Source of the DNA: Bacteroidia bacterium
GTDB taxonomy: Bacteria > Bacteroidota > Bacteroidia > CAIKAF01
Length of the DNA: 64,000 nt
Reading direction: 5' to 3'
Assembly: GCA_016742095.1 (NCBI GenBank)
Contig: JACVCJ010000009.1
Coordinates: forward strand, 1-64,000
Shown: piece after piece, positions 32,937 through 42,383 of the stretch
Layout of the letters: each line of letters opens with the position of its first letter
How positions within the stretch are numbered: the stretch's first letter is position 1
Position numbers and translations under genes: made by a program
Notes under the pieces: generated by a model
Told to the model about the DNA's origin: nothing
The model's input: only the letters and a program-made list of their open reading frames with translations
Databases searched by the model: none

Positions 32937-33497
32937 ATGCCGGTAAAATTAAGACTACAAAGACACGGAAGAAAGGCGCGTCCTTTTTACCACATCGTAG
33001 CGGCTGACAGCAGAGCTCCGCGGGACGGACGCTTTATCGAAAAAATCGGGTCATTCAACCCCATCGGAACCCAGCAACTGGTACTGGATTCGGAGCGTGC
33101 ACTGTACTGGTTACAGAATGGTGCCCAGCCTACCGATAAAGTACGTGCCATGCTGTCATCCGAAGGTGTTATGTTCCGTAACCACCTCCTGGCAGGTGTA
33201 CGTAAAGGTGCCCTGACACAGGAACAGGCCGATGCAAAATTCGAAGCCTGGATGAAAGAAAAAGAAGGACGTACCGGTAAAAAACTGGACGGGATCCGTA
33301 AGAAACTGGAAGACGCCAAAGCGAAAGCCCTGAGCAATGAAAAAGAAATTGCTGAGAAACGTGCTGCTGCCATCGCCACTGCACAGGCTGAAGCGGAAGC
33401 TGCCGCCAATGCTGCCAACGCCGAAGCGGAACCCGCTGCGGAAGAAGCAGAAGCTGCTCCTGCCTCTGAAGAATCTTCAGAAGCTGCTGCAGAATAA
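32937..33497 (+). CDS. rpsP: 30S ribosomal protein S16 with long C-terminal extension
   Basis: A 186-residue protein. Residues 1-80 are S16 ([34 protein letters not shown]). About 80-186 is an extension not found in the ~80-90-residue enterobacterial protein: a charged helix ([20 protein letters not shown]) followed by an Ala/Glu-rich low-complexity tail. Similar tails are seen in Bacteroidota S16. S16 binds 16S rRNA in the 30S body. The rimM gene follows after 47 bases, then trmN6; trmD and rplS, the usual partners elsewhere, are absent here. Confidence 0.97.
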   Translation: MPVKLRLQRHGRKARPFYHIVAADSRAPRDGRFIEKIGSFNPIGTQQLVLDSERALYWLQNGAQPTDKVRAMLSSEGVMFRNHLLAGVRKGALTQEQADAKFEAWMKEKEGRTGKKLDGIRKKLEDAKAKALSNEKEIAEKRAAAIATAQAEAEAAANAANAEAEPAAEEAEAAPASEESSEAAAE

Positions 33498-33544
33498 CAT
33501 CGGTTCTTGAAGTATCAATAACCTCAAATACATTAAACCCGGAT

Positions 33545-34105
33545 ATGCAAACGAGTGATTGTTTCAGTCCGGGTTTCGTTTTAAGACCACACGGCATCAA
33601 AGGCAGTGTCCTGATCGGGCTCAAAGTAGAAGATCCGTCGGCTTATGCGGAACTCGGCGCATTATTTATTGAACAGCATCATAGCCTGGTGCCTTACCTG
33701 ATCGAAGAAATTTCGGTAAAGGGCAACAAAGCCTATGTGAAACTGGAAGGGATCTCCACGCCCGAACAGGCCGAAGCCCTCAAGAACAAACAGGTGTACA
33801 TTCCCCTGGACCAGATGCCCGAAGCCGATGCGTACAGCCCCGAACGTATGATCGGGTTCGAAGTGCAGGACAGCGCACACGGAAGCATCGGGCAGCTGGC
33901 CGAGATCGGCGGCAGTAAGATGCAGAAGGTGCTTTCGGTAACACATACTTCCGGCAGGGAGATCCTGATACCCTATACGCCCGAATTCATCAGCGGGGTA
34001 GACCACGAAGCACGCATTATTTTCACAGAAACGCCCGAAGGCCTGCTGGACCTCTACCTGAACGACGCCGGCGACGAAGACCGGGACGACGATGAAGAAG
34101 AGTAA
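33545..34105 (+). CDS. rimM: Ribosome maturation factor RimM
   Basis: A 186-residue assembly factor needed for maturation of the 30S head; it binds S19. The N-terminal domain begins CFSPGFVLRPHGIKGSVLIG, the RimM signature. The C-terminal PRC-barrel half has MIGFEVQDSAHGSIGQLAEI and ILIPYTPEFISGVD. The last residues are acidic (DAGDEDRDDDEEE). It overlaps the trmN6 start by 14 bases, consistent with rpsP-rimM-trmN6 co-transcription. Confidence 0.95.
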   Translation: MQTSDCFSPGFVLRPHGIKGSVLIGLKVEDPSAYAELGALFIEQHHSLVPYLIEEISVKGNKAYVKLEGISTPEQAEALKNKQVYIPLDQMPEADAYSPERMIGFEVQDSAHGSIGQLAEIGGSKMQKVLSVTHTSGREILIPYTPEFISGVDHEARIIFTETPEGLLDLYLNDAGDEDRDDDEEE

Positions 34106-34793
34106 GCCCTTCCGGTTCCGGGAATTTACCATTCTGCAGGAACTGGCCGCCTTCAAGGTAACGGGCGACAGTGTATTCCTGGGCGCCTGGGCCGATTTCA
34201 GCGGGAACAAACAGATCCTCGACCTGGGTACCGGCACCGGGCTCTTAGCGCTTATGGCCGCACAACGCAACCCGGAAGCACAGATCACCGCCCTGGAAAT
34301 AGACCCCGATTCCGCCGCGGAGGCCCGCCACAATGCGGCCCATTCCCCCTGGAAAGAACGTATACACATTACAGAGGGCGATTTCAGCGATTTTACGGCC
34401 CCTGTCCTCTTCGACCATATTATCTGCAACCCGCCGTATTTCAGTAATCAGCTTCAGAACCCGGACGAACGCCTGCGCACCGCACGGCATGCCGCCCCGG
34501 ATTTCTTTCGTATACTTTTCCGCAAAGGGTATGAAATAAGTACGGCGGAGGCCCGGCTTTCGATGGTGCTGCCCGAACAGACCTTTGAGCAGCTTCCCGT
34601 TCATCTGTGGCAGCTGGCACGCAAGACAATACTAAAAACGGGAACGGACAGCAGTAAAAAACTGGTATGTGCAGAATTCCGTAAAAAAGCGGCAGACGAA
34701 CCGCGCATCAGCGAACTGTATATACGAAATCGTGATGGATATACGAAAGAATACCTGGAGCAGACCCGGGACTTTTATCTTTTCGCCCCTTAG
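34092..34793 (+). CDS. trmN6: tRNA1(Val) (adenine37-N6)-methyltransferase
   Basis: A 233-residue SAM-dependent enzyme that methylates A37 of tRNA1(Val). FKVTGDSVFLGAWADF is the TrmN6/YfiC signature, ILDLGTGTGLLALMAAQ is the SAM-binding motif I, and ICNPPYF is the N6-adenine methyltransferase motif IV (NPPY). Length is normal. The start ATG lies within the acidic rimM tail, giving a 14-base overlap. Confidence 0.92.
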   Translation: MKKSKPFRFREFTILQELAAFKVTGDSVFLGAWADFSGNKQILDLGTGTGLLALMAAQRNPEAQITALEIDPDSAAEARHNAAHSPWKERIHITEGDFSDFTAPVLFDHIICNPPYFSNQLQNPDERLRTARHAAPDFFRILFRKGYEISTAEARLSMVLPEQTFEQLPVHLWQLARKTILKTGTDSSKKLVCAEFRKKAADEPRISELYIRNRDGYTKEYLEQTRDFYLFAP

Positions 34794-34805
34794 TTCTGAG
34801 GAGCA

Positions 34806-35354
34806 TCAGTAATCCCCCTTCGAAAAACGTATATAGATGTATTCGTTGTAGATCACGTCGCCGCGTTCTTCATAATCGTATATACGTACCGAATCGTTCC
34901 AGGCACAGTAGAACTTGCCTTCCAGCAGATCGCAGCCCCCTTTGCCGAAGCGGTTTTCGGCCTGCTGGATCAGTTTGAATTTGGTCTCATTGCTCTTGGG
35001 GATAAAGAGGAGTATCTGTACTACTTTATCGTTCACATCGAAGATCACTTCGGTCTTGCTCACCTTTACGCCAAAGATCTCGGAATAGGCGGCCAGTCCC
35101 GGTTTAATGTAATAGGCATTGGGTGTATCGTCGAAATCGTCTTCCTTCAGGCCTTCCTTCTGCATATAGTATTCGTTCTCTTTCTGCGTATAGTAATCCA
35201 CATGCGCCTCTTCGTCATCCAGGATGCTTTTAACGCTTTTATACGAATAACCGAGGGCTATATTACCATAACCGCTGAACGAAACGTGTTCATTGATCTG
35301 CGCGCAGGCAGACGCCACAAACAGCAGGGCAAAAAACGTAGTATAGAGTTTCAT
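34806..35354 (-). CDS. Hypothetical exported protein downstream of the gld cluster
   Basis: A 182-residue protein with signal peptide (LYTTFFALLFVASACAQ). SACA could alternatively act as a lipobox with Cys17. The mature part is rich in Tyr, Asp and Glu, with possible beta strands (VIFDVNDKVVQILLFIP, VIYNEYIYIRFSKGDY). I do not recognise it. It is the last gene on the minus strand behind the gldN paralogue (36 bases), so it may be co-transcribed with it. It is convergent with trmN6. Confidence 0.75.
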   Translation of the reverse strand: MKLYTTFFALLFVASACAQINEHVSFSGYGNIALGYSYKSVKSILDDEEAHVDYYTQKENEYYMQKEGLKEDDFDDTPNAYYIKPGLAAYSEIFGVKVSKTEVIFDVNDKVVQILLFIPKSNETKFKLIQQAENRFGKGGCDLLEGKFYCAWNDSVRIYDYEERGDVIYNEYIYIRFSKGDY

Positions 35355-35390
35355 ACCCGTAATTTATTGAAAAAAAGCGAGAATACAAAA

Positions 35391-36212
35391 TCAGGGTTCC
35401 CAGAGATCGGCCTCCCAGGTACGGATATGCTCCTTTATGGCTTCCGCTTCCAGCAGGGCTTCCATACCGCCTGTCGTGTAATCGGTAATACGGCGGTCGT
35501 ACACGTTGTCTTCCTTGTATACAAAGCCCGAGAACAGGCGTTGCCGGAACGCATCGTCATATGTGAGGATACCGGCCATATTAAAGCGGTTATAGATGTT
35601 CACGTTGGCCAGCAGACGGCGTAATTCGGGGAAATAGATCCAGTACATGTCCTGTTCGGCGCGGAATTCGCCCGTCTTCGGGTCGTACACCTCGCGCACG
35701 GGACAGATGCCGATGATACGCACTTCCAGTACGGAGCGCGCCTTATCGAATACCCAGTCCTCCTTCAGGCGGAATTTTTTGACGGAAGCCGGGTCCAGTG
35801 TTTCCACACGCTTTTTCTCCACGGCTTCGTAGGGCGGTTCGGGCATGTAATCCTGGTAGTATACCGTATCGGTGCCGATCGACAGCGCGTCTGCGTTCTG
35901 CATGCGTACCGTAAGATCGTCATAGGCCGGATCGTAGGCCTGCAGTTGCCCCGCCTGCAATCCGCCCTGTATAATGCTGAACAGGCTGCGGCGGCCGTTC
36001 GTGATCTCGAAGGGATAATACAGGTACTGGTTCATCTTCTCGCGCAGGTCGATCACCCGCCAGATACGGCGCTGCCACATTACGTCGGCTTCGCGCAGGG
36101 AGGCATAAGGGACCGGTTCACGCAAAATGACAACAGGCTCTCCTCCGGGTTCTCCGGGCTGGGCAGCCAGCAGCAGCGGAAAAAATACGCTGAAGAAACA
36201 GATACTTTTCAT
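35391..36212 (-). CDS. gldO: GldN paralogue (GldO-like), gliding/T9SS component
   Basis: A 273-residue exported protein (signal peptide 1-17). It is clearly homologous to the adjacent GldN: ADVMWQRRIWRVIDLREKMN, YYPFEITNGR, KEDWVFDKARSVLEVRIIGI and MYWIYFPELRR all have counterparts there. In Flavobacterium johnsoniae gldN and gldO are adjacent paralogues with partial redundancy, and this pair looks like the same arrangement, although the duplication may be independent. GldN-type proteins form the periplasmic GldKN ring of the T9SS. An intrinsic terminator separates it from gldN, so it may be expressed separately or at lower level. Confidence 0.88.
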   Translation of the reverse strand: MKSICFFSVFFPLLLAAQPGEPGGEPVVILREPVPYASLREADVMWQRRIWRVIDLREKMNQYLYYPFEITNGRRSLFSIIQGGLQAGQLQAYDPAYDDLTVRMQNADALSIGTDTVYYQDYMPEPPYEAVEKKRVETLDPASVKKFRLKEDWVFDKARSVLEVRIIGICPVREVYDPKTGEFRAEQDMYWIYFPELRRLLANVNIYNRFNMAGILTYDDAFRQRLFSGFVYKEDNVYDRRITDYTTGGMEALLEAEAIKEHIRTWEADLWEP

Positions 36213-36260
36213 GGCACAGAAGATTTACGTATACAGATAATTCCGTACCAGGATATAACG

Positions 36261-36297
36261 CAAAAAAAAGAGCCGCATTTTCAGCGGCTCTCTTAAA
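36261..36297 (-). terminator. Intrinsic terminator between gldN and its paralogue
   Basis: AGAGCCGC-attttca-GCGGCTCT is a perfect 8-bp stem; on the minus strand it is followed by T8. It lies 13 bases after the gldN stop and upstream of the gldO-like gene. Confidence 0.88.
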
Positions 36298-36309
36298 AAA
36301 TCTTATTGA

Positions 36310-37173
36310 TTACTGTTCCCAGAGATCGTGTTCGTAATTACGGATCTTGTCTTTGATGTCCTCGTTTTCCAGGAGGGCCTCCATTCCGTTCTTCATGTAA
36401 TCTTTGATCTTACGGTCGTACACGTTATCTTCCTTGTAGATATAGCTGGAGAACAGGCGTTTCATGAATGCATCGTCGTACGTGATCTGCTGGGCAATGT
36501 TATTGAAGCGGTTGTACACTTCTTCATTGGCCATTTTACGACGCAGTTCGGGGAAATAGATCCAGTACATCGGCTGTTCGCCACGGTACTCACCGGTTTG
36601 CGGATCGCGTACTTCGCGTACGGGGCAGATACCGATGATACGGGTTTCCATTACCGAGCGGGATTTTTCGAACACCCAGTCTTCCTTCACCTGGAACTTC
36701 TTGATGGAAGAATAATCCAGGGGCTGGTAACGGAATGTATCGAATTCCTCGTAAGGTTCATACGGACGATAGTCTGTATAAAAGATGGTATCCGAACCGA
36801 TGGACAACGCCTGTTGCTGTGTCAGAGGCACGGTAAAGTCGTCATATACCGGATCGTAGGGACGCAATTCTCCTTTTTCGATACCTTCTTTGATAATGGT
36901 GATCAGGTTTTTACGTCCGTTGGTAATTTCGAACGGATAGTACATGTACTGATTCATCTTCTCGCGAAGGTCGATCACGCGCCATATTCTGCGTTGCCAC
37001 ATTACGTCGGCTTCCCTGATTCCCGGATAAGGAACTACACGGCGCGAAGGAGTAGTTACTTTATCATACACTCCGTCTCGAGGTTCCATAACCTGTGCGG
37101 ACGCTGACTGGCCAAGTGCCAGGAACAGGAATCCGAGGGCGAAAACTGAGAGAAATCTGAATTTAGAAATCAT
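36310..37173 (-). CDS. gldN: GldN, gliding motility/T9SS periplasmic ring component
   Basis: A 287-residue exported protein with signal peptide (FLSVFALGFLFLALGQSASA). It carries the GldN core: ADVMWQRRIWRVIDLREKMN, QYMYYPFEITNGRKNL, VKEDWVFEKSRSVMETRIIG, PMYWIYFPELRRKMANEEV, YKEDNVYDRKIKDYMKNG. GldN/PorN partners GldK/PorK in a ring under the outer membrane that is essential for secretion. It lies 21 bases after gldM in the gldLMN operon. Confidence 0.95.
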   Translation of the reverse strand: MISKFRFLSVFALGFLFLALGQSASAQVMEPRDGVYDKVTTPSRRVVPYPGIREADVMWQRRIWRVIDLREKMNQYMYYPFEITNGRKNLITIIKEGIEKGELRPYDPVYDDFTVPLTQQQALSIGSDTIFYTDYRPYEPYEEFDTFRYQPLDYSSIKKFQVKEDWVFEKSRSVMETRIIGICPVREVRDPQTGEYRGEQPMYWIYFPELRRKMANEEVYNRFNNIAQQITYDDAFMKRLFSSYIYKEDNVYDRKIKDYMKNGMEALLENEDIKDKIRNYEHDLWEQ

Positions 37174-37194
37174 ACTTTATTGTTTTTAATTTTT

Positions 37195-38796
37195 TTAGCG
37201 AACCGGGAATGCAGCGTTCAGTGTAACGGTCCTTCCGTCGGGTTGTTGTACGCGGATCTGCTCAAAGTAGATGGATTTACCTTTCGGGGTTTTGGCCATT
37301 TTGCTTTTTACAGCTTCCGGCAGTACGTTACCGGTAACCGAACTTTCATCGAAGTTACCACCCGGGAAAGAAACTACTTTGAAGCTCAGGATCTTTGAAT
37401 ACAGCGGGAAGTCAAAGTCTTCCATGATCGGCACGATCGCGCTCACGGACTTCACGTGGTTCGAGTTCACGGCATCGCCGGATTTCACGTTACCCCAGCG
37501 AATGGTCGGATCGGGAACACGTTTTACACGGAAAGGCGCTTTACCCATGCTTTGTACGGTACCGTCAGACAGTTTTACGCTTACGCTGATGTCTACGGTG
37601 CTACCTGTACCCGGCTTCAGGATAAATTTACCGTTGGAACCTGTGAAGGAAGCACAACCGGAACAGTTGGCCGTGATCTGGTTGGGAGCAACGCCCGGTA
37701 CCGATACGGTGATCGGGTTTTCCAGACCGCGGTAAACCACGTTCATTTTATCCGGTGATACCGACATCATCGGTTTAGACACCTGGTATTTGGTTTCGAA
37801 GGCCTCTTCGCGAACACCGCCGCTGATGGGGTCTTTGATCTTGATCACACCACTTACCGTTTTCTCACCTTCGCCGGAAGCCTGGATCTTGTAGATACCG
37901 CGGCCGTCAATGAATTCGCTCACCTGCGTGCCGTTGGCGATGATCTCCGGTTTTTCAGTAGAGTTATAGGCGGCCAGGAAGATCTCCGCTTCGAAGGCAT
38001 TACCGGCAAACACCACATTCGATTTCGGGATGATGGCGGCCTTAATGGCATCGAATTTATAGGAGCTGGCCGAGATACGGTTGTAGAGATATTCTACCAT
38101 ATCACCTTCCGCAGCGCGGATATTGTTCTGCCATTTGGTAAGCTCGGTAAGAGCCGCAGGCATAGGCAGGTGATAGAAATAGTAGATCTCCCAGGGAAGT
38201 ATCTCGTCGGATTTGAAACTTTTCTGATCGCTTGTATTCAGGTTTAACTTCAGGTCCGAAGTATCCTTAATGTTATCCAGGAATTCTTTGGACAGCAGTT
38301 TATCGCGGTACTCGGCGATCTTCTTTTTCAGTTCCGATACACGGGCCGAACCGTTCTGTACTTTGCTCGGGTCGTCGGTACCGAAATAATACGTAGGGAT
38401 ATCGTAGTTATCCAGCGCTTTCAGGTTCTTCGCCGTGATGTTTTTGCTGATCACCTCGTCTTTGGTCACACCCTCTGCTTCGGCGATCAGTTCTACTTTC
38501 ATATCCTCGATGTATTTCACCAGTTCGTCTGACATTCCTTTTACTTTAAAGGCTTTGTCATAGTACGGTTTAATACGCTGGAAATTGTCTTTGTAAAGGA
38601 TCTTCTGCTGTTCGAACGAACCATAGATCAGTCCGTTCTTACTTTCGAGGTTTCCTTTCTGCATAACGAGGCCCTCACCTACGATCACGAAGGCATCGAG
38701 GATTTCTTTTGATACGTTCAACGCGAGCATCGCTGTTAACACGAGGTACATCATGTTAATCATCTTCTGCCGCGGGCTCTGACTACCACTTGCCAT
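37195..38796 (-). CDS. gldM: GldM, T9SS/gliding motor periplasmic shaft
   Basis: A 533-residue protein. The N-terminus SPRQKMINMMYLVLTAMLAL, then NVSKEILDAF, is the single membrane anchor that contacts GldL. The rest is periplasmic: helical D1 (about 40-220), then three beta domains (D2-D4), with the C-terminal part VSKPMMSVSPDKMNVVYRGL, then NPITVSVPGV and RVKRVPDPTIRWG, typical of GldM. With GldL it forms the proton-driven rotary motor of T9SS. Length is normal. Confidence 0.97.
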   Translation of the reverse strand: MASGSQSPRQKMINMMYLVLTAMLALNVSKEILDAFVIVGEGLVMQKGNLESKNGLIYGSFEQQKILYKDNFQRIKPYYDKAFKVKGMSDELVKYIEDMKVELIAEAEGVTKDEVISKNITAKNLKALDNYDIPTYYFGTDDPSKVQNGSARVSELKKKIAEYRDKLLSKEFLDNIKDTSDLKLNLNTSDQKSFKSDEILPWEIYYFYHLPMPAALTELTKWQNNIRAAEGDMVEYLYNRISASSYKFDAIKAAIIPKSNVVFAGNAFEAEIFLAAYNSTEKPEIIANGTQVSEFIDGRGIYKIQASGEGEKTVSGVIKIKDPISGGVREEAFETKYQVSKPMMSVSPDKMNVVYRGLENPITVSVPGVAPNQITANCSGCASFTGSNGKFILKPGTGSTVDISVSVKLSDGTVQSMGKAPFRVKRVPDPTIRWGNVKSGDAVNSNHVKSVSAIVPIMEDFDFPLYSKILSFKVVSFPGGNFDESSVTGNVLPEAVKSKMAKTPKGKSIYFEQIRVQQPDGRTVTLNAAFPVR

Positions 38797-38837
38797 TTTT
38801 TCTACCTTTCATTTAAATTGTAAAACAATGGAAGTTC

Positions 38838-39665
38838 TTAGTTACCTGCAGGACGGATGTTCATCGCAGACAACATGTTACCGTATACGGTATTCAGTGC
38901 AGACAGATTATTTCCTAATTTGTGAATTTCTTCTTTGTAACGTTGCGTATCGGCTACAGAGTCGTTCAGGTTGTTCAGCAGCTGGGCAATGTTTCCGTAA
39001 ACTTTACCGGTAGCTTCCAGGTAATCCTGTGAACCCTGCAGTTGCAATTCGTATACGTTATTCAGGGCAGACAGGTTTTTGCTTACGCGCTGTAACTGCT
39101 CGCCATAGCTTTTGCCTTCGGCTTCTGTAGAGCTGAGGCCGGTGAGGCTTTCGGCAGCTTTCACGTATGTGTCCGATAATTTGGCAACTGTCTGGCTGGC
39201 GTTACGCACGCTGCTTACGTACTCGTCGGTAGCGCTGGCAGCCGTAGCCACTTCATTCAGCTGTGATGTATTTTCGCTCAGGCGGGAAATGCTGTCGCGC
39301 AGGCTGGTCAACAGTTCCGGACCGATCTTGGCTTCGGCCAGCATTTTATCCAGTTCCTGGGTAACAGAATCTTTTAATACGAGATTTGCGGTACCTACAC
39401 CGCCACCGCCGCGGGCAGCACGTTCTTCGGCAGGTAAGCCTGCCAGTTCAGGGTAAACAAGGGTCCAGTCCACTTCTTCTTTCGGTGTTTCAAACGCCGA
39501 GATCGCGAATATAACGGCCTCTGTAAGCAGACCTACGGAGATAGCGTAGTTGGCGCCGGGTAAGTGAAGGATCTTCATCCACGCACCTACGATTACCACC
39601 GCAGCTCCCAATCCATAGATCAGGTTCATTACAATCTTTCCTCTTTTTGAATGCAAGAATTTCAT
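38838..39665 (-). CDS. gldL: GldL, T9SS/gliding motor membrane subunit
   Basis: A 275-residue inner-membrane protein. Two transmembrane helices lie in the first ~60 residues (KIVMNLIYGLGAAVVIVGAW and NYAISVGLLTEAVIFAISAF). The second contains the Glu in LLTEAVIF that is implicated in proton use by GldL. The remaining part is a cytosolic coiled coil (LLTSLRDSISRLSENTSQLN, later QRVSKNLSALNNVYELQLQG). Its own -7 element lies ~85 bases upstream, in the gap after gldK. Confidence 0.97.
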   Translation of the reverse strand: MKFLHSKRGKIVMNLIYGLGAAVVIVGAWMKILHLPGANYAISVGLLTEAVIFAISAFETPKEEVDWTLVYPELAGLPAEERAARGGGGVGTANLVLKDSVTQELDKMLAEAKIGPELLTSLRDSISRLSENTSQLNEVATAASATDEYVSSVRNASQTVAKLSDTYVKAAESLTGLSSTEAEGKSYGEQLQRVSKNLSALNNVYELQLQGSQDYLEATGKVYGNIAQLLNNLNDSVADTQRYKEEIHKLGNNLSALNTVYGNMLSAMNIRPAGN

Positions 39666-39749
39666 AACGCTTTTCTTTTGTTTTTTTATTGTTCGTTTTG
39701 GTTTTACCTATGCTAATATACCTCCATTACATATACCGTTCACACAGGG

Positions 39750-39757
39750 CAAACATA
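39750..39757 (-). promoter_or_regulatory. -7 promoter element TATGTTTG upstream of gldL
   Basis: A perfect TAnnTTTG, 84 bases before the gldL ATG in the 157-base gap after gldK. It suggests gldLMN can be transcribed separately from gldK. Confidence 0.5.
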
Positions 39758-39822
39758 ATTTAGGCATTTTTAAAAGTTGATAAAAGAAATGGAATTTATG
39801 TTGTTGTCAGGAAAGAAGTAAC

Positions 39823-41151
39823 TTACTTATAATCCTCTTTAGCTCTACCCATAAATGTTTGCACATTACGGAACCCGATGAACGATTTGCAGGAATCCTG
39901 GTATTCGTAGGTACGTGAAGATGTCTGCAGGAAGAATCCCACATCTTTCCATGAACCACCGCGGATCACCTTACGGCGCAGGGCGATCGGACCGTCCAGC
40001 GCACCGTCTTTGGCTTCATAGTAGAAATCCGGGTTCAGGTCATGCGCAAAGCTGTAGCCTGACTCTTCGAAGGCATCACGGCACCATTCGGCTACGTTAC
40101 CTGCCATACAGTAGAGACCGTATCCGTTCGGGTTGTAGGATTCAACCTGTACGGTTTTGGCGCCACCGTCATCGATATAGTTACCGCGCAGCGGTTTGAA
40201 GTTACCAAGGAAACAACCTTTGGAGTTACGGATATACGGACCGCCCCATGGGTACGGTGATAATTCCAGGCCTCCGCGCGCAGCGTATTCCCATTCCGCT
40301 TCGGTAGGAAGACGGAAATCGTGTACCGGGAACTCACCGCGGCTCTGCAGGTAGTTGTTCATGAAATTCGTTCTCCAGTTCGAGAAACCGTTGGCCTGTT
40401 TCCAGGTAACGCCCACTACCGGATAATCGTCATACGCCGGGTGCCAGAAATACATTTTGGTATGCGGCTCGTTGTATGAATAGGTATAATCGGCTACCCA
40501 CACCAGTGTATCGGGATATACCTTTACACGTTCTTTACGCAGGAACGGACTTCTGTCGTCCTGACCGCGCTCGGGATCCGCAGCGGCCATTTTATAGTCG
40601 ATGAAGTAATATTCGTATACATACTTACGAACGTCGAGTTCGCGTTTTTTGTAGTAACGTTCTTTCTGCGGATAGTACATCTCTTCCAGGGCGTCTGCCT
40701 GATCGGGATCTTCCCATTCGATACGGGTCCTCCAGTTCAGCAGCGGAGGATCCGGCAGGTTCAGGTTCTGAACGTACTCTTCGTATTCTTCGTCCGGGAT
40801 ATAGAATCCTTCTATGCCGGCTTCGCCCAGGAGACGACGCGCCATAGAGTCACGGACCCATTCCACGTACTGGCGGTACTCGTTATTGGATATTTCAGTC
40901 TGATCCATGTAGAAGGCCTCTACGGTAACTGTCTTCGACTGCGAAGTAAAGTTACTCGGCACATCCTGGTCGGAAGGACCCATATTATAGCTACCCATGG
41001 GAACGTATACCATACCGAACGGATCGGGCTGGTACCACTTGGGTCTGTTTTGAGCGCCTACCAGCTGACCTCCGTAGGGGTCGCCGCAGCTATACACGGT
41101 AGCGGCTACTGCTCCGGCCAAAACAACTTTTCTGAGATTTTGCTTTTTCAT
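39823..41151 (-). CDS. gldK: GldK, T9SS/gliding lipoprotein ring component
   Basis: A 442-residue outer-membrane lipoprotein. The lipoprotein signal ends VAATVYSCGD with Cys22. It has the formylglycine-generating-enzyme-like (FGE-sulfatase) fold: GMVYVPMGSYNMGPSDQD, FYMDQTEISNNEYRQYVEWV, PTEAEWEYAARGG, MAGNVAEWCRDAFE, RKVIRGGSWKD. GldK/PorK forms the ring with GldN. The track start at 41190 adds 13 residues before the lipoprotein signal; ATG 41151 is preferred. It lies downstream of the PorP/SprF-family gene. Confidence 0.96.
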   Translation of the reverse strand: MKKQNLRKVVLAGAVAATVYSCGDPYGGQLVGAQNRPKWYQPDPFGMVYVPMGSYNMGPSDQDVPSNFTSQSKTVTVEAFYMDQTEISNNEYRQYVEWVRDSMARRLLGEAGIEGFYIPDEEYEEYVQNLNLPDPPLLNWRTRIEWEDPDQADALEEMYYPQKERYYKKRELDVRKYVYEYYFIDYKMAAADPERGQDDRSPFLRKERVKVYPDTLVWVADYTYSYNEPHTKMYFWHPAYDDYPVVGVTWKQANGFSNWRTNFMNNYLQSRGEFPVHDFRLPTEAEWEYAARGGLELSPYPWGGPYIRNSKGCFLGNFKPLRGNYIDDGGAKTVQVESYNPNGYGLYCMAGNVAEWCRDAFEESGYSFAHDLNPDFYYEAKDGALDGPIALRRKVIRGGSWKDVGFFLQTSSRTYEYQDSCKSFIGFRNVQTFMGRAKEDYK

Positions 41152-41263
41152 TTTCAACACAGATTTCTTGAAAACTTTTAAGAGATGCAATTTTATGGTA
41201 TTAAACGGTAGCTTCCTAAATTAATGATACTTTTCGTTAATTATTTTGTAAAATTTAACGAAA

Positions 41264-42241
41264 CTACGGCGCGTATCGGCGCGTTCTTGAACCCAGGTCA
41301 CGTACGATGAAACCTCCGCCCGACGGCTGATTGATCTCGATCACGAAGCAGTATTTCAGCAGGAGCTCGTGGCTGCCTGAACTGAAACGCAGGATACGTG
41401 ATGTGGTGAGATCGTACGTATAGCTCGCGGTCAGGTTGTGTTGCGAGGTCTGCCAGATCACGGCCCCGCCGCCGATCGAGATCATATCCTGGAAACGGTA
41501 GGTAAGACCACCCCAGTAACGCTTATCCCAGATAATGTTACAGTTGATGTCGAACGAAGGAATGTATTTGAAATCGGTTTTAATGATCGCGTTCGGATTG
41601 ATGTCCAGGCGCGGGTTACCTACACCCTGGAAGGTATAACCGCCCATGATGTACATGTGACGGGCCTGTGTAATGTTCACGTTCTTGGCGCGCAGACCCG
41701 GGATGTTCGATGCGGAGATACCTGCGTACCAGTTATTGGCCTGGTAGTATACACCGGCACCGGCATTGAAGGTAAGGCCCGAACCGGAAGCCGGGATCAG
41801 CGGGTCGCCCAGTACGGTCTGGGGAGCCTGCCATTTGGAACCGTCCACGATCGTGTTCATAAAGCCCAGGTCGATACCCACACGCAGACGGCCTGTGCCG
41901 CCCACCTGGAAACCGTACGCGCCCGCAAGGCGCAGACCCGTATGATTGAAGAAACCGAGACGGTCGTTATACACGCTCAGTCCCACACCTACGTCGTGAC
42001 CTATAATGTTTTTAAGCCCCGCATCCACCGTAAGCTGGTTGGTAAGCGGAGAACCCTCGAAACCCGCCCACTGATAGCGGTTCATAAGGTTCACACAAAT
42101 GTTATTATGAATCCCTGCCGCGGCCGGATTAATAAAAGTTTTGTTAAAATAGAATTGGGTAAACTGAGGGTCTTGTTGAGAAAACAAGCTGGTATTGAGG
42201 GCGAAAAAAGCCCCAAGAGCAAACAAGGATTTGAATTTCAT
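41264..42241 (-). CDS. PorP/SprF-family T9SS outer-membrane protein
   Basis: A 325-residue exported barrel protein with signal peptide (FKSLFALGAFFALNTSLFS). QQDPQFTQFYFNKTFINPAA opens the mature protein and is the PorP/SprF signature, followed by WAGFEGSPLTNQLTVDAGL. Alternating strands and the terminal aromatic region fit an outer-membrane barrel. Family members are linked to export or attachment of SprB-like adhesins, or form part of the PorEP/PorKN complex. Its place directly upstream of gldK suggests the core locus-linked member. ATG 42241 is used instead of the track start 42265. A weak -7 element (TATGTTTA, 42285-42292) is upstream. Confidence 0.93.
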   Translation of the reverse strand: MKFKSLFALGAFFALNTSLFSQQDPQFTQFYFNKTFINPAAAGIHNNICVNLMNRYQWAGFEGSPLTNQLTVDAGLKNIIGHDVGVGLSVYNDRLGFFNHTGLRLAGAYGFQVGGTGRLRVGIDLGFMNTIVDGSKWQAPQTVLGDPLIPASGSGLTFNAGAGVYYQANNWYAGISASNIPGLRAKNVNITQARHMYIMGGYTFQGVGNPRLDINPNAIIKTDFKYIPSFDINCNIIWDKRYWGGLTYRFQDMISIGGGAVIWQTSQHNLTASYTYDLTTSRILRFSSGSHELLLKYCFVIEINQPSGGGFIVRDLGSRTRRYAP

Positions 42242-42383
42242 ACAGTTGCGGTATATGTTTCTCAAATAATATGATTTTGAAACGTAAACATACGAATAAT
42301 TTTTCTTAACAAGTGCAAATGATTAACAAAAAAATGTTCATTTCTGCTTAAGAAAGCGAATCAATTATCTGATGGTTAATAGG

